From: Perca fluviatilis
Lineage: Eukaryota > Chordata > Actinopteri > Perciformes > Percidae
Length of the DNA: 64,000 nt
Reading direction: 5' to 3'
Assembly: GCF_010015445.1 (NCBI RefSeq)
Contig: NC_053134.1
Coordinates: 17,833,129-17,897,128, forward strand
Shown here: positions 48,114 through 60,870 of the stretch, piece after piece
Layout: each line of letters begins with the position of its first letter
Position numbering within the stretch: the first letter of the stretch is position 1
The notes under the pieces: model-generated
Told to the model about the DNA's origin: nothing
Database searches by the model: none
Seen by the model: only the letters and a program-made list of their open reading frames with translations
Position numbers and translations under genes: made by a program

Positions 48114-50336
48114 CATACAGTATATGTTTGTAAAATGAGAAATTCTAAAAAACAAGTTATATTTTAAAGAGCTGTGAAATGTTTTATTATGATTGAGGAA
48201 TTCAGCAGGGAGGAGTGCTATAAAGCAAAATAATAATGCAAGGTTAATGGATGGAAAAAGTAATGTAACTCTGCCACAGAATGAAAGCCAGAGCAGACAC
48301 TTTGCATTATTTTTATGCTAATGCGCACCACTCGTCAGCTCCTTCACCCTGCGGGGAAAACACAAGCTTTCTTTGTATTATAGTTCTGCTTGTCATACTG
48401 CAAAACACAAACCGGCTCAGTATTTCTGTGCATGTAAACCCACAAAGAAACTGTTTTGATATCAGTCACTCTGGGGGGAGAGCTTCACATTAATATTTCC
48501 AAAAAAGAGAGAATAGAATTAAAAAAAAAACACACTTGTTTGGAACTTTGGTTCTCCTTCTCTCTCACACTGTGTAAAGACGATGGCTTGACAGTTGGGA
48601 GCCTCAATAACGTTCAGGGAAGTGAAGAAGAGAAGAGTTCTGAAAAAATCTTCCTCAACATCTTTGTGTTCACATTCAGTTCTTGCCGATTTAAAACAAT
48701 TAAAAGAAACAAGAGTGTAAGGGAATGTTGCCATATTACCTGTCCTATGATGCAAAAAAGAAAATTTGACCCAAAAATTCTTTTTGACAAATATGATTAA
48801 ATACCTCCACTAAGTATTAGTTAAATGTTAAAATAAAATGCCCACCACTGGAAATGGGGCAAAACCTACATGTAAAAAGCAGCTGATCATATTAAAAGTT
48901 TAACGCTTTTGAACAACGCCACATAACTTGAGTTCTCGTAGTTCCTAAAGTTCTTAAATTAAAAACCTAGCACTAAAAATGTAATCTCTAAATATCACTG
49001 CCTGGAACCTTTCTTAACCTCACTCTGACACTTTGTTCTCTGACCTAAATCACAAAGGGAATATAAAATAGCCTATCCTTCCAAAAATTGTGTTTTTATT
49101 TTGAACCTATACCATCATCATGTTCAGTGTCAGTGTCCCATCAGCTGTTGCAGTAGAGGTGTAAGTAGCATTATACAGTGACCCTAAAATCAAGTCACTT
49201 GCAGCCATTTGAAATGATTTTCTTGTGTTATCTACTATATTGTATATTGTCATACAGTCTTTTCTGTTTTCTTTTCTTTCTCTTTCACCAGATAACTGCA
49301 GCTATTTCAATTTAAGCAATTTGGTAAAAGCATTTCCCAAGAGCACAGGCAACATGATGCTCATATATAATATCCACATCATATAAACAACACAGGCACT
49401 GGCTCAATATACTACAGACTGATTCCAAAATGAAAAATTGAATGTTTGGACACAATTGCACTTTTTACAAAAATAAGATTTCAGCCAGCAAAACTGTTAT
49501 ACACATGAATCTACATGAATGGCTTTTAAAAAAAGAAAGAAAAGCAATCAGACTGCAACTGAAAGATATTTTATTATGCCAGCTTGGATGTTTAAGCCCT
49601 ACTGAATTATAAATTGGAGATTTCTGGAGTGGAAAAGATCGTATTCTATCGACTGCGCCAGTTTGAATGAGAAAAAAAACCAGGATGTAAAATAGACACG
49701 GTCTGTGTACGCTGGGTGTGATCTGTATATAAAAAGCGCCATGAGATGTGTGTCCCGCTCCAGTTTAGAGGCTACAGCCTCCAAACCAGCACACAACAAC
49801 CCACCTCGGGCTGCGGCCCCCATCTGCCTGCCCTTCCCCCCCTCCTCCTCTCTCTTTGACAAGGCCACTGCCCGTGGTCATCAGTCTAAAGTCTGCGACG
49901 TACGCGTGTATGTGAAACAGAAAGAAAAAGGACCAAAACAAAAAAAAGAGAGAAGCAGCGAGATTACAGATTCACCGATGGGCCATCTTTTTCAGCCCCG
50001 GTCCCTTCGGACAGCGCAGCGGTATAGCGGCTAGGCTTGCTAACTGGCTGCCGGAGCTGACATGACATGTTTCCCCAACAGACTGCGGCCCCCTCCTCTC
50101 CTCCCTGGATCAAATCAAACCAGTGGGCTGATGCAGTATGATTGGAGCTCTGGTACTGTCTAATAGCCCAGAGACAAAGCCTGACGCATACTGTTGTCTC
50201 TATCGCCGCCTGATTCACTGGAACAATTCCTCATATGCAAGCTACCCAGGGATGTGCATCTGGCCGGATGAAAGTTATTTTCAAAAGCTTGCAATGCAGC
50301 TTTACAGATAAAACAATGCAAGGTATGTGTTAGCAG

Positions 50337-50402
50337 AGGTGGGAGAAGTACACAGATCCTGCTTAAGTAAAACTAGCAATACCACACTGAAAATACTCCA
50401 TT
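50337..50402 (+). repeat. Fragment of the 27.9-29.4 kb repeat family
   Basis: AGGTGGGAGAAGTACACAGA, then CTTAAGTAAAACTAGCAATA, is the inverted-end form of the family. The copy breaks off at about 50402. Confidence 0.55.
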
Positions 50403-50545
50403 ACAAGCATACATATCCTGATAGACCAGGTTATCCTGAAAACAATGATGTCTATGACTTGATTGAGCATTTCAGGGTTGAGGTTATACGAGCATTATTA
50501 CACAAGGAAACCAGGCAACCCAAAGATTGGCAAAAACCCAGCTGA
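50403..50545 (+). pseudogene. Possible piggyBac-like transposase fragment
   Basis: The frame gives YPENNDVYDLIEHFRVEVIR and then ALLHKE to a stop. A FRxEVxRALL pattern is, from memory, found near the end of the piggyBac transposase core. The frame is too short and weak to be sure, and it stops just before the TTAA of the next element. Confidence 0.25.
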
Positions 50546-50557
50546 GGGCCCAGAGGG

Positions 50558-51427
50558 TTAAAGCCCCCCCCTATTATACTTCTATTCAGCATCATATTTG
50601 CACTCTTGGGGTCTACTAGAATAAGGTTACATGCTTAGATGTTCAAAAAGCATATTATGTTTCTCATACTGCCTATTGCTGCAGCTTACTTACTGAGGCA
50701 GCTTCTCTGCCTGAAAAACCCAGTCTGCTCTGATTGGTCAGCTTGCCCACTCTGATGTGATTGGTCAAGCAAATTCAACTGAGCCACTGGGCGGGCTGTG
50801 CTTGCTCAGGCAGCACCTTTGGGCAGCACATATGAAAAACTGGGCTGGCATTCTCAATCAATGACATCACTAATTGAGGAATATTAAACAGGAATGTTGG
50901 CGAGGCGTTTTTAGGCAGTTGAGAAAAATTGCCGTCTGTGGGTAAGAAATCTCAATTTGAAGTGAAGTTTTTTTTTTTTTTTTAACTATACATCTATTTA
51001 GGGCTGGGTATCGTTCAAACATTTTCGATACCGGTACCGATACCAATACCATGACTTCGATATCAGTTCCTAAATGATACTTTTTTTGATACCCATTTTA
51101 TAAAACAAAAAGATATTACAACGTTACACATTACGGCACAAATCTTTTTATTTATTTTTCGGCTTCTACTACGTGAGCCCCGTCTCTGTGCGTAATGTAG
51201 AGTTTTTCCTGGTGTCTCTACGACGTGCAACGTTAAGACTCAGGTATTGAAATTGGGTATTGAATGACTATTGAATACTATTGAATTAATACTATAGAGG
51301 CAATTCGTCGATGCCTAAAAAGTATTGAATTCGGTACCCAGCCCCACATCTATTACATACACACAAAAAAACTGTATAAAACACTAAAAGATGGGAAAAT
51401 AAAACAAACATAATAGGGGCTCTTTAA
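50558..51427. mobile_element. TTAA element, about 860 bp, with nested MITE
   Basis: TTAA stands at 50558-50561 and 51424-51427. The ends AGCCCCCCCCTATTATAC and, inverted, AGAGCCCCTATTATG form terminal inverted repeats. The interior includes CTCTGATTGGTCAGCTTGCC and its near repeat TGATGTGATTGGTCAAGC. A hAT MITE is inserted at 50999-51346. No transposase frame is present. Confidence 0.75.
50991..51354. mobile_element. hAT MITE with exact 8 bp duplication
   Basis: The element spans 50999-51346 and begins TAGGGCTGGGTATCG; its inverted end begins TGGGGCTGGGTACCG. The flanks catctatt at 50991-50998 and 51347-51354 are identical. It is inserted in the TTAA element, so it is the younger of the two. 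Confidence 0.9.
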
Positions 51428-51638
51428 TACCCCCAAGGCCACAGTGGTCAGGGCCACAGTTTCTAACTTTCTAATAAAGGACTGAAGAGACAGCCCCTCT
51501 GCCCGTGCACTCTCTCTGCTATCGGAGATGGAGAGGGGAATGGCAGGTTAACAAGGGGCATGCGTTTTAGTCATTATGCTAACAAGGGGGATTGCATCCC
51601 GCCTCATATCGCCTACTCAGTTCTTTTCCACCAATGTG

Positions 51639-51969
51639 TGTTAGTGTAGGGCTGTGCAATTAATCAAAATGCAATCATGATTATGATCTTGGCTCCCAAT
51701 GATCACAAAAACAGAATAATCAAGAAAAACAATTATTTAGCTCATTATGCATGTTACATTTGCAAGTAAACTCTTATTTTCTCTTGTGTTCTGAATGAAA
51801 TGATAAGGTTTCCAAAGAACAAGTACTTTTTCAACTGTTTTTAAGTTAAATAATTGCAACATCTTTCCAGAAGTCAACGAGTAATCATGTTAAATTATCG
51901 TGATTTCAATTTTGACCGAAATAATCTCGATTATATTTTTTTCCGTAATCGAGCAGCCCTATGTTAGTG
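51639..51969. mobile_element. hAT MITE with exact 8 bp duplication
   Basis: The element spans 51647-51961 and begins TAGGGCTGTGCAATTAATC; its inverted end begins TAGGGCTGCTCGATTACGG. The flanks tgttagtg at 51639-51646 and 51962-51969 are identical. A long (CA) run starts only 20 bases beyond it. Confidence 0.9.
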
Positions 51970-51985
51970 TATCATTCTTTCTCTT

Positions 51986-52096
<111 letters not shown>

Positions 52097-52530
52097 TATC
52101 TGATGTCCTAAGCATCTCAAAACTGGGGACCTTTAAAGGCTTTCATCAATGTCAGCATCCCAGCAAAAAGAGACCAAACACAAACAACTTTACCTCAGGC
52201 GAGGACTCCCCGCTGAGCCATCAGAGCCACCGCCACAGCCAGTGACCCTCGAAAAGCTCCTGCACGTCTCTGGAGTCGCGCCCTTCTGCTGCTCTGTCAC
52301 TCTTTCCTGCAGCCAGCGCGAGTAGCTTACTCTCTGTTTCTCTCTAATAGCTTCTCTCGGTCTCTCGCCCCCCTAATAAGGATCAATATCAGCTCTCTTA
52401 AAAGTCATCAAGCACAGAGGTAAAAAGGCTCAAGAGCATGAAATTGCAGATGTGAGAGGGTGCACTTGTGCAACACAAGGCTGCGATATGGGCCTCACAT
52501 GGTTGAGCCGTTGAAGACATAAAGTAAAAT

Positions 52531-52574
52531 CCTTCGGGATGAATAAAGTATCTATCTATCTATCTATCTATCTA
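52531..52574 (+). mobile_element. SINE/LINE 3' tail with (TCTA)n
   Basis: CCTTCGGGATGAATAAAGTA followed by (TCTA)6 is the 3' tail type also seen, inverted and with (ATT)n, in the SINE at 23513-23884. No head or body was recognised upstream, so it is strongly truncated. Confidence 0.55.
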
Positions 52575-53479
52575 AAGAGAGAGAGAAAGACTATAAGAGT
52601 GTGAGTCAAAACGAGAGAGAAGGGAAAAAAGGCAAAGAGCAGATGAAATGGAGAAAGAGAAAGGGTCAGAGAGAAACGGCATTTCATGCTGCAGAGATGT
52701 GATTCGCGAAGGTTTTTCTTTTCTATTTTCTTATGGACACGAACATCAAACAGCGAAGCTACGGAAAGCTTATCATGTCGACGGCTTATCTCCCATTTTC
52801 ACCTCCTCAAAGCAATAAACACACAAAGAGCAACTGGAAGATGGGAAATGCACAACAACAAAAGAGTGACTCTTCAGGATCAACGGCGCTACAGCACTCC
52901 CTCTGTTTTCATTACCACATAGTGTCCTGGAAGCCGTGTGAGTCCGCTGATGGAGCAATGGATTATCCCGCATGCCTGGGATGCAGACTCGGAAGCATGA
53001 AGGACACAGATCGTGTCAGCCAAGGCAAAGGCATATTACAAACAGAGAGCAGACCTCAAGGACTCAAGTAGATTAAAACTGATTGAAATCCCATTTGCGG
53101 CTTTTGGGGTCTTTTATGTCAGCGTTCTCTCCTGCTCTCGCTCGCTTTCCATGTCCCCAAAGTGAGCAGAGCCCAAGTATGAATAAACAAATAAGATTGC
53201 ATTTGTGGAGACAAGCATCTCATATTTGTCTGGCAATAATATCAAGCTGTGGGATGTTGTGATATGAACAGCAATAAAAGGTGTGCGTGTGTGGGTGTGG
53301 GTCTGTTTCTTTTGTGATTGGAAGCAATGGGACAATATGGGAGGAAATGGTAAATGACTGTCTGACATTGAAAAATATGCAAAACCAACACAAATTGAAT
53401 TACACTTCAAATACTGTATTATGCACAGTGGTGCTGTGGTGCCTTGGTAGGTGGGCAAACTACATGTTATTCTGCAAAG
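52575..53479. other. Intron 2 stretch, nothing recognised
   Basis: GA-rich at the start, then mixed single-copy-looking sequence. Overlapping open frames on both strands lack splice or codon support. Confidence 0.3.
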
Positions 53480-53592
53480 TCACAAGTAGCTTATTAATAT
53501 TTAGCTTAAAAAGCACAATATTATAAGTATAATGTAGCAGAAAATGTGTATATATTTAAGTACAAGTACCTTAAAATTGTACTTAAGTGCAG
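53480..53592 (-). repeat. Fragment of the 27.9-29.4 kb repeat family
   Basis: AAGTACAAGTACCTTAAAAT and GTACTTAAGTGCAG belong to the family. The sequence continues after the hAT MITE as GTGCAGTACATGAGTGCACT, so the MITE split it. Confidence 0.5.
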
Positions 53593-53966
53593 TAGAGCTG
53601 CAAAGATGAATCGATTAATCGATTAGTTGTCAACTCTTAAATTAATCGCCAACTATTTTGATAAACGATTAGTCGGTTTGAGTAATTTTTTTAAGACAAT
53701 AGTAAAAATTCTTTGATTCCAGCTTCTTAAATGTGAATAATTTGTAGTTTCTTCTCTCCTCTGTGACAGTAAACTGAACATCTTTGAGTTGTGGACAAAA
53801 CAAGACATTTGAGGATGTCATCTTGGGTTTTTGGGAAACACTGATCCACATTTTTCACCATTTTCTGACATTTTAGAGACCCAACAACTAATCGATTAAT
53901 CGAGAAAAAAAATCAACAGATTAATTGACTATGAAAATAATCGTTAGTTGCAGCCCTAAAGTGCAG
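53585..53966. mobile_element. hAT MITE with exact 8 bp duplication
   Basis: The element spans 53593-53958. It begins TAGAGCTGCAAAGATGAATC and its inverted end begins TAGGGCTGCAACTAACGATT. The flanks aagtgcag at 53585-53592 and 53959-53966 are identical. The interior has many ATCGATTAATCGATTAG words. An older relative is at 56305-56575. Confidence 0.92.
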
Positions 53967-54164
53967 TACATGAGTGCACTTGTGTGTTCCCATCATGTTT
54001 TTGGTGTGTGTGCGCACAATTAGCTAGCTACTAGAATATTATCTGTACTCATCCGTTTAATTTCCCTCCACAAAGCTTGCTGGTTATTTTCCAGTATAAG
54101 GTGAATCCTCCTGCCCAAAGGTGGGTATTCGCTCTAAATATGAAATAATCATACACACAGTGTC

Positions 54165-54360
54165 ACTAAGTAGTCCTAATTACATTTACACCTATGAGTG
54201 ATCTACTGTACAGTCTCCATTTGTATGTCTTGAGCTGTGGGAGTAACCAGAAACACTTGGGGTAAACCCAGCAGACTCCACACAGGTCCGAATTCAATCC
54301 CAGTGCCTCCCTGCTGAAGGCAGCAGTGACAATAACCACAAAGCCACTTGTGCCCCATAC
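54165..54360 (-). mobile_element. tRNA-derived SINE, diverged
   Basis: On the minus strand the head reads GGCACAAGTGGCTTTGTGGT with a weakened B box GGGATTGAATTCG. The body has TGTGTGGAGTCTGCTGGGTT, ACTCCCACAGCTCAAGACAT and a CATAGGTGTAAATG end. These blocks match in order the common vertebrate fish SINE I remember. It is sense to tafa5. Confidence 0.7.
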
Positions 54361-56304
54361 TTCCAAATTAAAATATTCACAGGGAATATATATTATTATA
54401 GGCAAACCTGTATACCGTATGAAAAAAAAGAATGTTAAATGAAAGCTTGTGTATTTTATGTAAGTAATTCAAAGGAATAATAATAAATAAATAAGAAAAA
54501 ACTCATACAATCGAGTTTAAATTATAGAACCAAAACTCTCTGACTGTCTATTGTAAAAACTCTCTGCGTCTCAGTTCATCTGGCAGTAGTCTGCTAACCC
54601 TTCCCAGAGTCCAAATTAACATTATCATTACTAGCTGTCTATTATCTATTCCTCTGTTTTATCTTTTCAATTCCTTTAAAATGGTTTTATTTGCATGTTA
54701 ATGTTTTATGCTGCAATCCCTTTGTGTTTTTAATGCGTTATGTCCTGCACTGGGAATTGCTCTTGTGTATGAAATAACAAATAAACTTTGCTTGGCCTAA
54801 GTTCACGACACCACCGGCACATTTTATTGTCATTCTATATACATGTGCTCTATACTGACAACACAACTATATGAGCATAATTTCCATGGTTATTTAATTT
54901 TTATTTTTGTTCCGGTAGGTGCACTGCGAACACTCCACAACCTGCGATCCACCGGCACAGGTCTCGAAAAAGCCAGCTGATAAGCCTAAATTCTCTTCAG
55001 AAATAAAGTATCAAGCAAACACAAAATGCCACAGAGCTCCATGGAGCCCACCTTGTGACAAATACCTCCTGATAGTATCTGCATACTGTGGAGTTATGCA
55101 GCATCCGTACAACTTACTCACTGGCAAAAGAGGCATAAGTAAAGACAGCAAAGTGACTCCACAGTGTAGCTGGCCACGTGGTCATGTCCACAATATCAGA
55201 TCTTTCTTTACAGGACTCAGACGGAGAGCACAAATCTCAGTGTGAAGCAGTTTGGCCAAAGGAAGAAATTGAATTAGGAGAAAATCTCCAGGGCCATGTT
55301 CATCTGTGCCTGCAACACAAATAGGTAAAAGCCTCTGTCCACTTACACAAAGCTTTCTCCTCATATGATCAGCAGGTAAAACCAGTCAAACAGCGCACTG
55401 AGGATAGGCAGCTCCTCCAATCGGAGACACAACTGTGAAGGCACAGTTGAATCACAGGCAAAACAAGACATCCAAAAAGGTACAGTTCACTGCAGGTCTC
55501 TTCTAACTAACAGGGCTGTTTATTCTGCCTTCACCTGTGCACATAACCTCCCCTCTTACCCCAAGCTAGAGGCCACATTGTGTGCGAGACACACTTGGTG
55601 ACAGGCACCCTAAGAGGCAGTGGGAAGGCAATGAAGATGTTATAAAAAGATGTAAGAAACCCCAGAGTCACAGCATCGTTCAACCCTATCTGAAGACTCC
55701 AATTTCTTGAAATCCTTTGAGCTGTCATGCGGGCAGAATGGTGACTAGAGAAATGACTCATAGGCTCCAGAAAAAACTGCTCAAGCTTCTTCCCCATTAG
55801 ACCTATGTGAGGAAGACATGGCAACAACTAATGAAACTCTTTCTCTCCCCTGTACACAAAGTACATTATTTTTTCATTATACTTACTTTTCTCTTCATCG
55901 CTGTCCTGTGAAAACTATGCATCTCCAAATTTGGTGATTTTGAATTTCTCAATAAAACTTAATTGTTACTTTACCTACTTAAGGCTACACAAACCATTTA
56001 GAAACCTGTTAACTTATCTGAAAGACTAATTGTTCCACAGCAACACAGTGAAACTGGGCTGTTTTTCTTAGATCATAAAAAAAACCATTTTGATACACGA
56101 TACACGTTTTTTACTGGTTCTATATAAAGGTATACGTGGTGTATCCAAGTAACAAAAATTCACTTAATGGCTTCGAGTTGTATAGATAGATTCCAAGAAA
56201 TTGAATAAAGATCAATTGAGTGAATGTAAAAAAAAAAGCTTTTGGTGTAAATGTCTTTGGAAAATGATCATTTCTTTATGAATTTGGCTTATTCCCTGCA
56301 AAAT
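54361..56304. other. Intron 2 stretch, nothing recognised
   Basis: No exon or element ends are supported. AATAAA words near 54780 and 55950 are on the + strand and have no associated gene. Confidence 0.3.
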
Positions 56305-56575
56305 AGTTACGATTACTTTCTTGATTGATTTCTTGATTAATTGTTTGTTCTATCAAATGTCAGAAAATAGTGACTACTGTCGTAGAGCCTAAGGTAACAG
56401 TCCAAAGCCCAAAGGTATGGAATTGACTACATAGATATACAGTATGTTTACTATAACTATACATAAACAAATAAAACTCAAAGGATTTATCAATTGTCAA
56501 AATAGTTGCAATTCATTTTCTGTTAATCAACTTATTGATTAATCAAGTACAGTAATTTTTCTGAGCTCTATTAAT
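56305..56575. mobile_element. Old copy of the TAGAGCTGCAAC hAT MITE family
   Basis: CTATCAAATGTCAGAAAATA, CCAAAGCCCAAAGG, GTCAAAATAGTTGCAATTCA and TTCTGTTAATCAACTTATTG are in the order of the family seen at 53593-53958 and its relatives. The ends are too decayed to place a duplication. Confidence 0.6.
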
Positions 56576-57028
56576 GACAATAATCATACAAATGCACACT
56601 GTGCCAAAGCAGACACTAAACCACGAATAGTGTCACTATTCCATGAAATATGAGTCCATCTGTTGGTGGGGGATTTAGAAATCCCCATGCGGCCACTTTT
56701 TTTTAAAATGATTCAACTGTAAATTGATTTGCTGCAGGCTTCACTAATATCACAAAGACAGCCATGTGATCCTCTTTGCCCCACATTGTAGGTTTATCCA
56801 CCTTAAGCCCTTTCTTAAATACAGCCTAACTGCCCTGATGACATGATTCAACACATTGATACGGCTGAATTTTACACCTAATTTTCTTCATGTGCTTCAA
56901 CACCAACATAATCCAATGTAAAAGTCAAATGTGCCTCTGGAAAAACATACTCGTGTTTGAGTAGTTTTCAATCAAGTGGGCGCTTAAAGTAAGCGAGCTA
57001 AGCCGGGATCCCCCGCCCCTCCTCTTAC

Positions 57029-57178
57029 CGTCCACGCAGGCAGGTCTGGCTCTTGTAGTTCCAGCGATCTGGCCCTTCTTACAGGCGCAGCGGGCTGTCT
57101 GCCTGGCGATGGTCCGCCGTGGTTGGCTGCTGTCCCTGTCGAGCGTCACAATCTCACATGTCCCCGCTGCCAGCTGGC
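57029..57178 (-). CDS. tafa5: tafa5 exon 2 (start of mature protein)
   Basis: This exon encodes the N-terminal part of the mature, secreted TAFA5 protein: QLAAGTCEIVTLDRDSS, then QPRRTIARQTARCACKKG, then QIAGTTRARPACVD. The sequence is nearly identical to human TAFA5 as I recall it (KKG for RKG). Cysteines show CxC followed by X14-C, the TAFA pattern. The adjacent Cys pair of TAFA1-4 is absent, as expected for TAFA5. The acceptor is TCATTTCCAG (to 57179) and the exon opens with GC in phase 1. The donor is G|GTAAGAG at 57028 and it closes in phase 1, matching exon 3. The signal peptide must be on an upstream exon, which I did not find up to 64000. The frame is intact. In-frame sequence beyond the donor is intron. 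Confidence 0.97.
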
Positions 57179-60100
57179 CTGGAAATGACATTGCACCACA
57201 GGAGGTGAGGTCAGAGAGATGAAATCAAAAACAGGGGAAAAATAAACTAGTCCGTCTCGTCTGTTAAAATTGTACTCTGTCACATGTTCACTGATGTAGC
57301 ACTGTCATTTGTCACAATCCTTTGGAGCTCAATTGGCACGGTACAAATATTAATACATCCGTGGGAGTGGGTCTCACAAGAACCACTGACACAAGTGCAT
57401 GTACTGTATTATTATTTACTGTAATCATCTACGTCACTCATTATGATTTCAAACACATAATAAAGTTTAGAGAAAATCCCGCACACTGACCATTACGCAA
57501 GCAATAATTTATTTAGAAGAAAAATACACCTGTTGAAGGTCTGAGACCGAAACGTTGTATTTTTCATTGAGTTCATTCATTTATTTGTTTTTTTCATTGA
57601 GTAAGGGTGCGTTTTACTGCTCATGAATTAAAATTTAAAAAAGTACAATTTTGTTAATTCATCTTTCATAGTAGTCTCACTTTTAAGCTGTGAACGGCAT
57701 ACTCAAACAAACTAACATTTGAAAAAAAAAATACTTCAGTTTAACTGACTTTTACTACATTGGATATGCAGTGATGATACTGTTTTGAAATGTTAACATT
57801 TACATCAGAAGAGCCGTGGGTTCCAGAACAGTTCCAGTGGAATTGCTCAGAGGCCAACAAAGGAACACAGTGGTGGTACTGAGCAGCTCACAGATATGTG
57901 AAGGGACCTTAAAAGACAATGAGGAAATTACTTTTCAATTTCAGCTACCTAAAGACAACCCACTAGCTATTTCTCATTAATGTCCACATCCTATCAGGAC
58001 ACCTCTTTAGGAAAGTTAAAGTACCCATTAGCCATGAATGAAACACATGAATACTGATGAACTTTGTAATTGCCGCCCCCCCCATCTTACACACACATGC
58101 TTCATGTATTCAATCAGGTGACCTTCGGCCTCGTAGCCAGGCCCTTGCTGCTCGCAAATTAACCTTTGTCTGTGTGTGGAGGCCCTCGGGTGCCATCCCG
58201 GAGAGGCTTATCAGGATCTAATTGTGATTGGCAAGAGGATGGAAGTTGTGATTAAATCTGGACTTGAGTCCCGAACTCTTGGGTGGCTGGCTTAATGAAC
58301 TGAGCTGTGAGGGGTCACACTCGGGGTAATGGGGATCTATCAGGATTCATCCTCACACTGTGGTGGCCATGGCCACAGGCGGAGAAAATGTCTGTGTGCA
58401 TACAGTATGTAGCCATTTTAAAGGTGTATGTATAACTATACATGCATATTCGTTTTTATCATGATGTATCTTATAGGGAAAATATTACAAACTTGATACA
58501 ACTATACTGTAGTAACATGAGCTATAGTATAGTTGGCCTATAGTATATCATGCTCTAACATCCAACCACATTATCAAACATTTAGATCATTATCTGTACT
58601 GGTGATCACAGCGTCCAACACACCTGATAGGGAAGCCAAGATTTATGAATATGACACGCATGTTATAACTTATGCACTTTTTAATATTTTTATCTTTGTG
58701 TGATGTGTCTTACAGTATATGCTGGTACTGAAATAAGTGACATTAATTGGGCAGTATAAGGATATAGTTTGAATAACAAGTAACTGGAACTATAAACAAA
58801 AATGACACGACTCTTCTTTTTGCGCTTCCAACACGTCAACTTTTCATGAGCTAAAAAAAAAAGAACACCCTGTTTTTGTCTTTGCGACAATGCATTTTCA
58901 GATAATCGGATGTTGTTGTTTTTTAATCGTTTATTCTTTCAGTTTAACTAAAAAAATACAAAAAACAAAATTGGGGATACATGGTAGACTGAAGATAAGT
59001 TGCTTATTGTGCTTGATATTATTTCATTTTTATGAATTCTAATTTATTTCTTTTTGTGTTGTTGAGCAAAACTAGGTTGTGTACAAGTAAACATAAGCCA
59101 ATTAACTCAACCACAGATGTGTTCACAATGTCCAAGTCCACTAATCTTTAGCCAACTCCATTCTCTACTCTGAAGCCAGTAGCTACACATTAGGGCTCTG
59201 TGTGTCTATAAATATAACTGTATGAAGAGGAAGAAGGTGGGGAGGAGTGATTACAAATGTGCTGAAATATGTCTTAACACTCAATGTCTTTGCCCGGAAA
59301 CGGATACCAACAAATCCAATCTGTCACGTCTTTTGCACTTGGGAGATCAAGACCAAACCCACCCCCCCCACCCCCACCTTTACGGCCCCTTTCCACTGCT
59401 CTCCTCCTCATCCTTTCTTCCTTTAAACTGCTTGCTCTTTTCTCCTTCATGCCTCCTCACTTAACTACGTCTTGCAACTCTTCTGTCTTCTCTGGGTGAT
59501 GCCAGATAATGACTTGTCATGTAAGCTCCTGTGTGTGTATGTAACTCTGTTGATGTGCATGTGCGTGCATATACTTCCTGCATCCTACCCCACCCACCAT
59601 CTCTGCAGATCATCTCCTCGCTCCCTTCTTCCAGCTTCCTCTCTTTGTCAGTTCCTTCTCCTTTGGAACTCTTCCATTGCAAGAAGCTGAAAAGACTTTT
59701 TTCGGATGCCTTATGTAATCGCGCGGATCGCTGTGGCGCTGAGGTATCATGTGTGAAGTCAATAAGCTCAAAGACTGGCTTATTTGACGTCGCGTTCTCT
59801 GATGAAATGTAGGCAATTAATGAGCTCCATCGGCGCAAGAAAGAAGAAAAACAAACAGGAGCCTTGCTGAAACTGTCACAGCTGTAGCTGCAGGGAACTG
59901 AATTAATTTAAATCCATGTTGTCTTGCGATGTATGTTGTCTTTTACACAGCTGCGCTGACTTCTATATAGGGATGAAGAATCTTATAATTTTAACACAAT
60001 ATAAAAATAAAATTGTGCTTTCTCTCATAAAATACTTCAGTTGCAACATCTCTAATAGCATTGTGTATGGCCCATGTTGAGGATAAGAAGTTTAATTCAA

Positions 60101-60428
60101 ATGTTTCAGCAGGGGAAATGCACCATGAGTGTATTCTTTATGCCACTTCTGCTGTTTATCACTGCATCTTCCAAATGTTAAGTAAATTATTTTAATCAAA
60201 ATTGACAAATTGTTGTTGAAATTGTTAAATGACTTTACAAGGCACATGGCAAACCATATTTGCTTCATATACTAATACTTACAAAGGCTTATATAATTTC
60301 AGTTTGTGCAACAAGCACAACTTGCTCCTGTACTTCACAGTTTGGTCAAAGTCATGATAATTTAGCAAGACTAAAGTCCACAGCCATGCTAGATTAGAAA
60401 GTTAAGGAGCCACTAAAGTTATTGTAGT
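57179..60428 (-). other. tafa5: tafa5 intron 1 (part), mostly unannotated
   Basis: No signal-peptide exon with a phase 1 donor was recognised. The sections 58110-58390 and 59690-59850 are mixed, single-copy-looking and could be conserved non-coding DNA. Other parts are AT-rich. Confidence 0.4.
57530..57650. repeat. Unclassified dispersed repeat piece
   Basis: It combines the TTGAAGGTC...ACCGAAACGTTG motif (compare 2243-2275) with TTGAGTAAGGGTGCGTTTTA, which is nearly repeated at 11524-11550. The family is unknown. Confidence 0.4.
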
Positions 60429-60870
60429 TTTTCCTGAGGGGAACATGAATGGCTGTACCAAATTTCATTGCAATTTGAGTTTCCCTCAAAACCAGTCTGA
60501 TATTTCAATCAAACCTACTAATGTCAACCGTAGTGTGTGGCCAGAGGAAAAGTCAGATGATCGGCAAAAGTCATTAAGATTTGTCCTCAGCGAACCATGA
60601 ATATCTGTACAAAATGTTGGTTCCAAATCATTCAGTAGATGTTGAGGTATTTCACTGGATAAATGAAAGCTCTGATCTGCTGGTGGTGCAAGATGAAAAG
60701 TCAGGGGATCCCCGAAGTCAGTAGGAGTCATCTACTGAGAACCGTGAATGTATTTATTAAATTTCAAGGCACTCTATCCAAAATGTTGTTGAGATAATTT
60801 AGTCTGGACCAAACCATTAGCCAACCAACAGACAGACATTGCCATTTCCAAAGTCAAGCTAGAAAGCTAG
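60429..60870 (+). repeat. Tandem-unit fish dispersed repeat
   Basis: Two and a half related units of about 130-150 bases follow each other. Each carries GAAAAGTCAG..GATC, then AACC(A/G)TGAAT, then an A/T-rich TGTTG-AG-TATTT block. The last unit ends GTCTGGACCAAA and ACAGACAGACATTGCCATTT. An inverted single copy is at 4622-4955. The class is unknown. Confidence 0.65.

Larger units (their letters stand above)
45463..50330. other. Intron 2 stretch with microsatellites
   Basis: No exon or mobile element is supported. Section 46400-46640 is GC- and CpG-richer. 46861-47640 is a long single-copy-looking block. 49790-50230 is again GC-richer. Confidence 0.3.
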
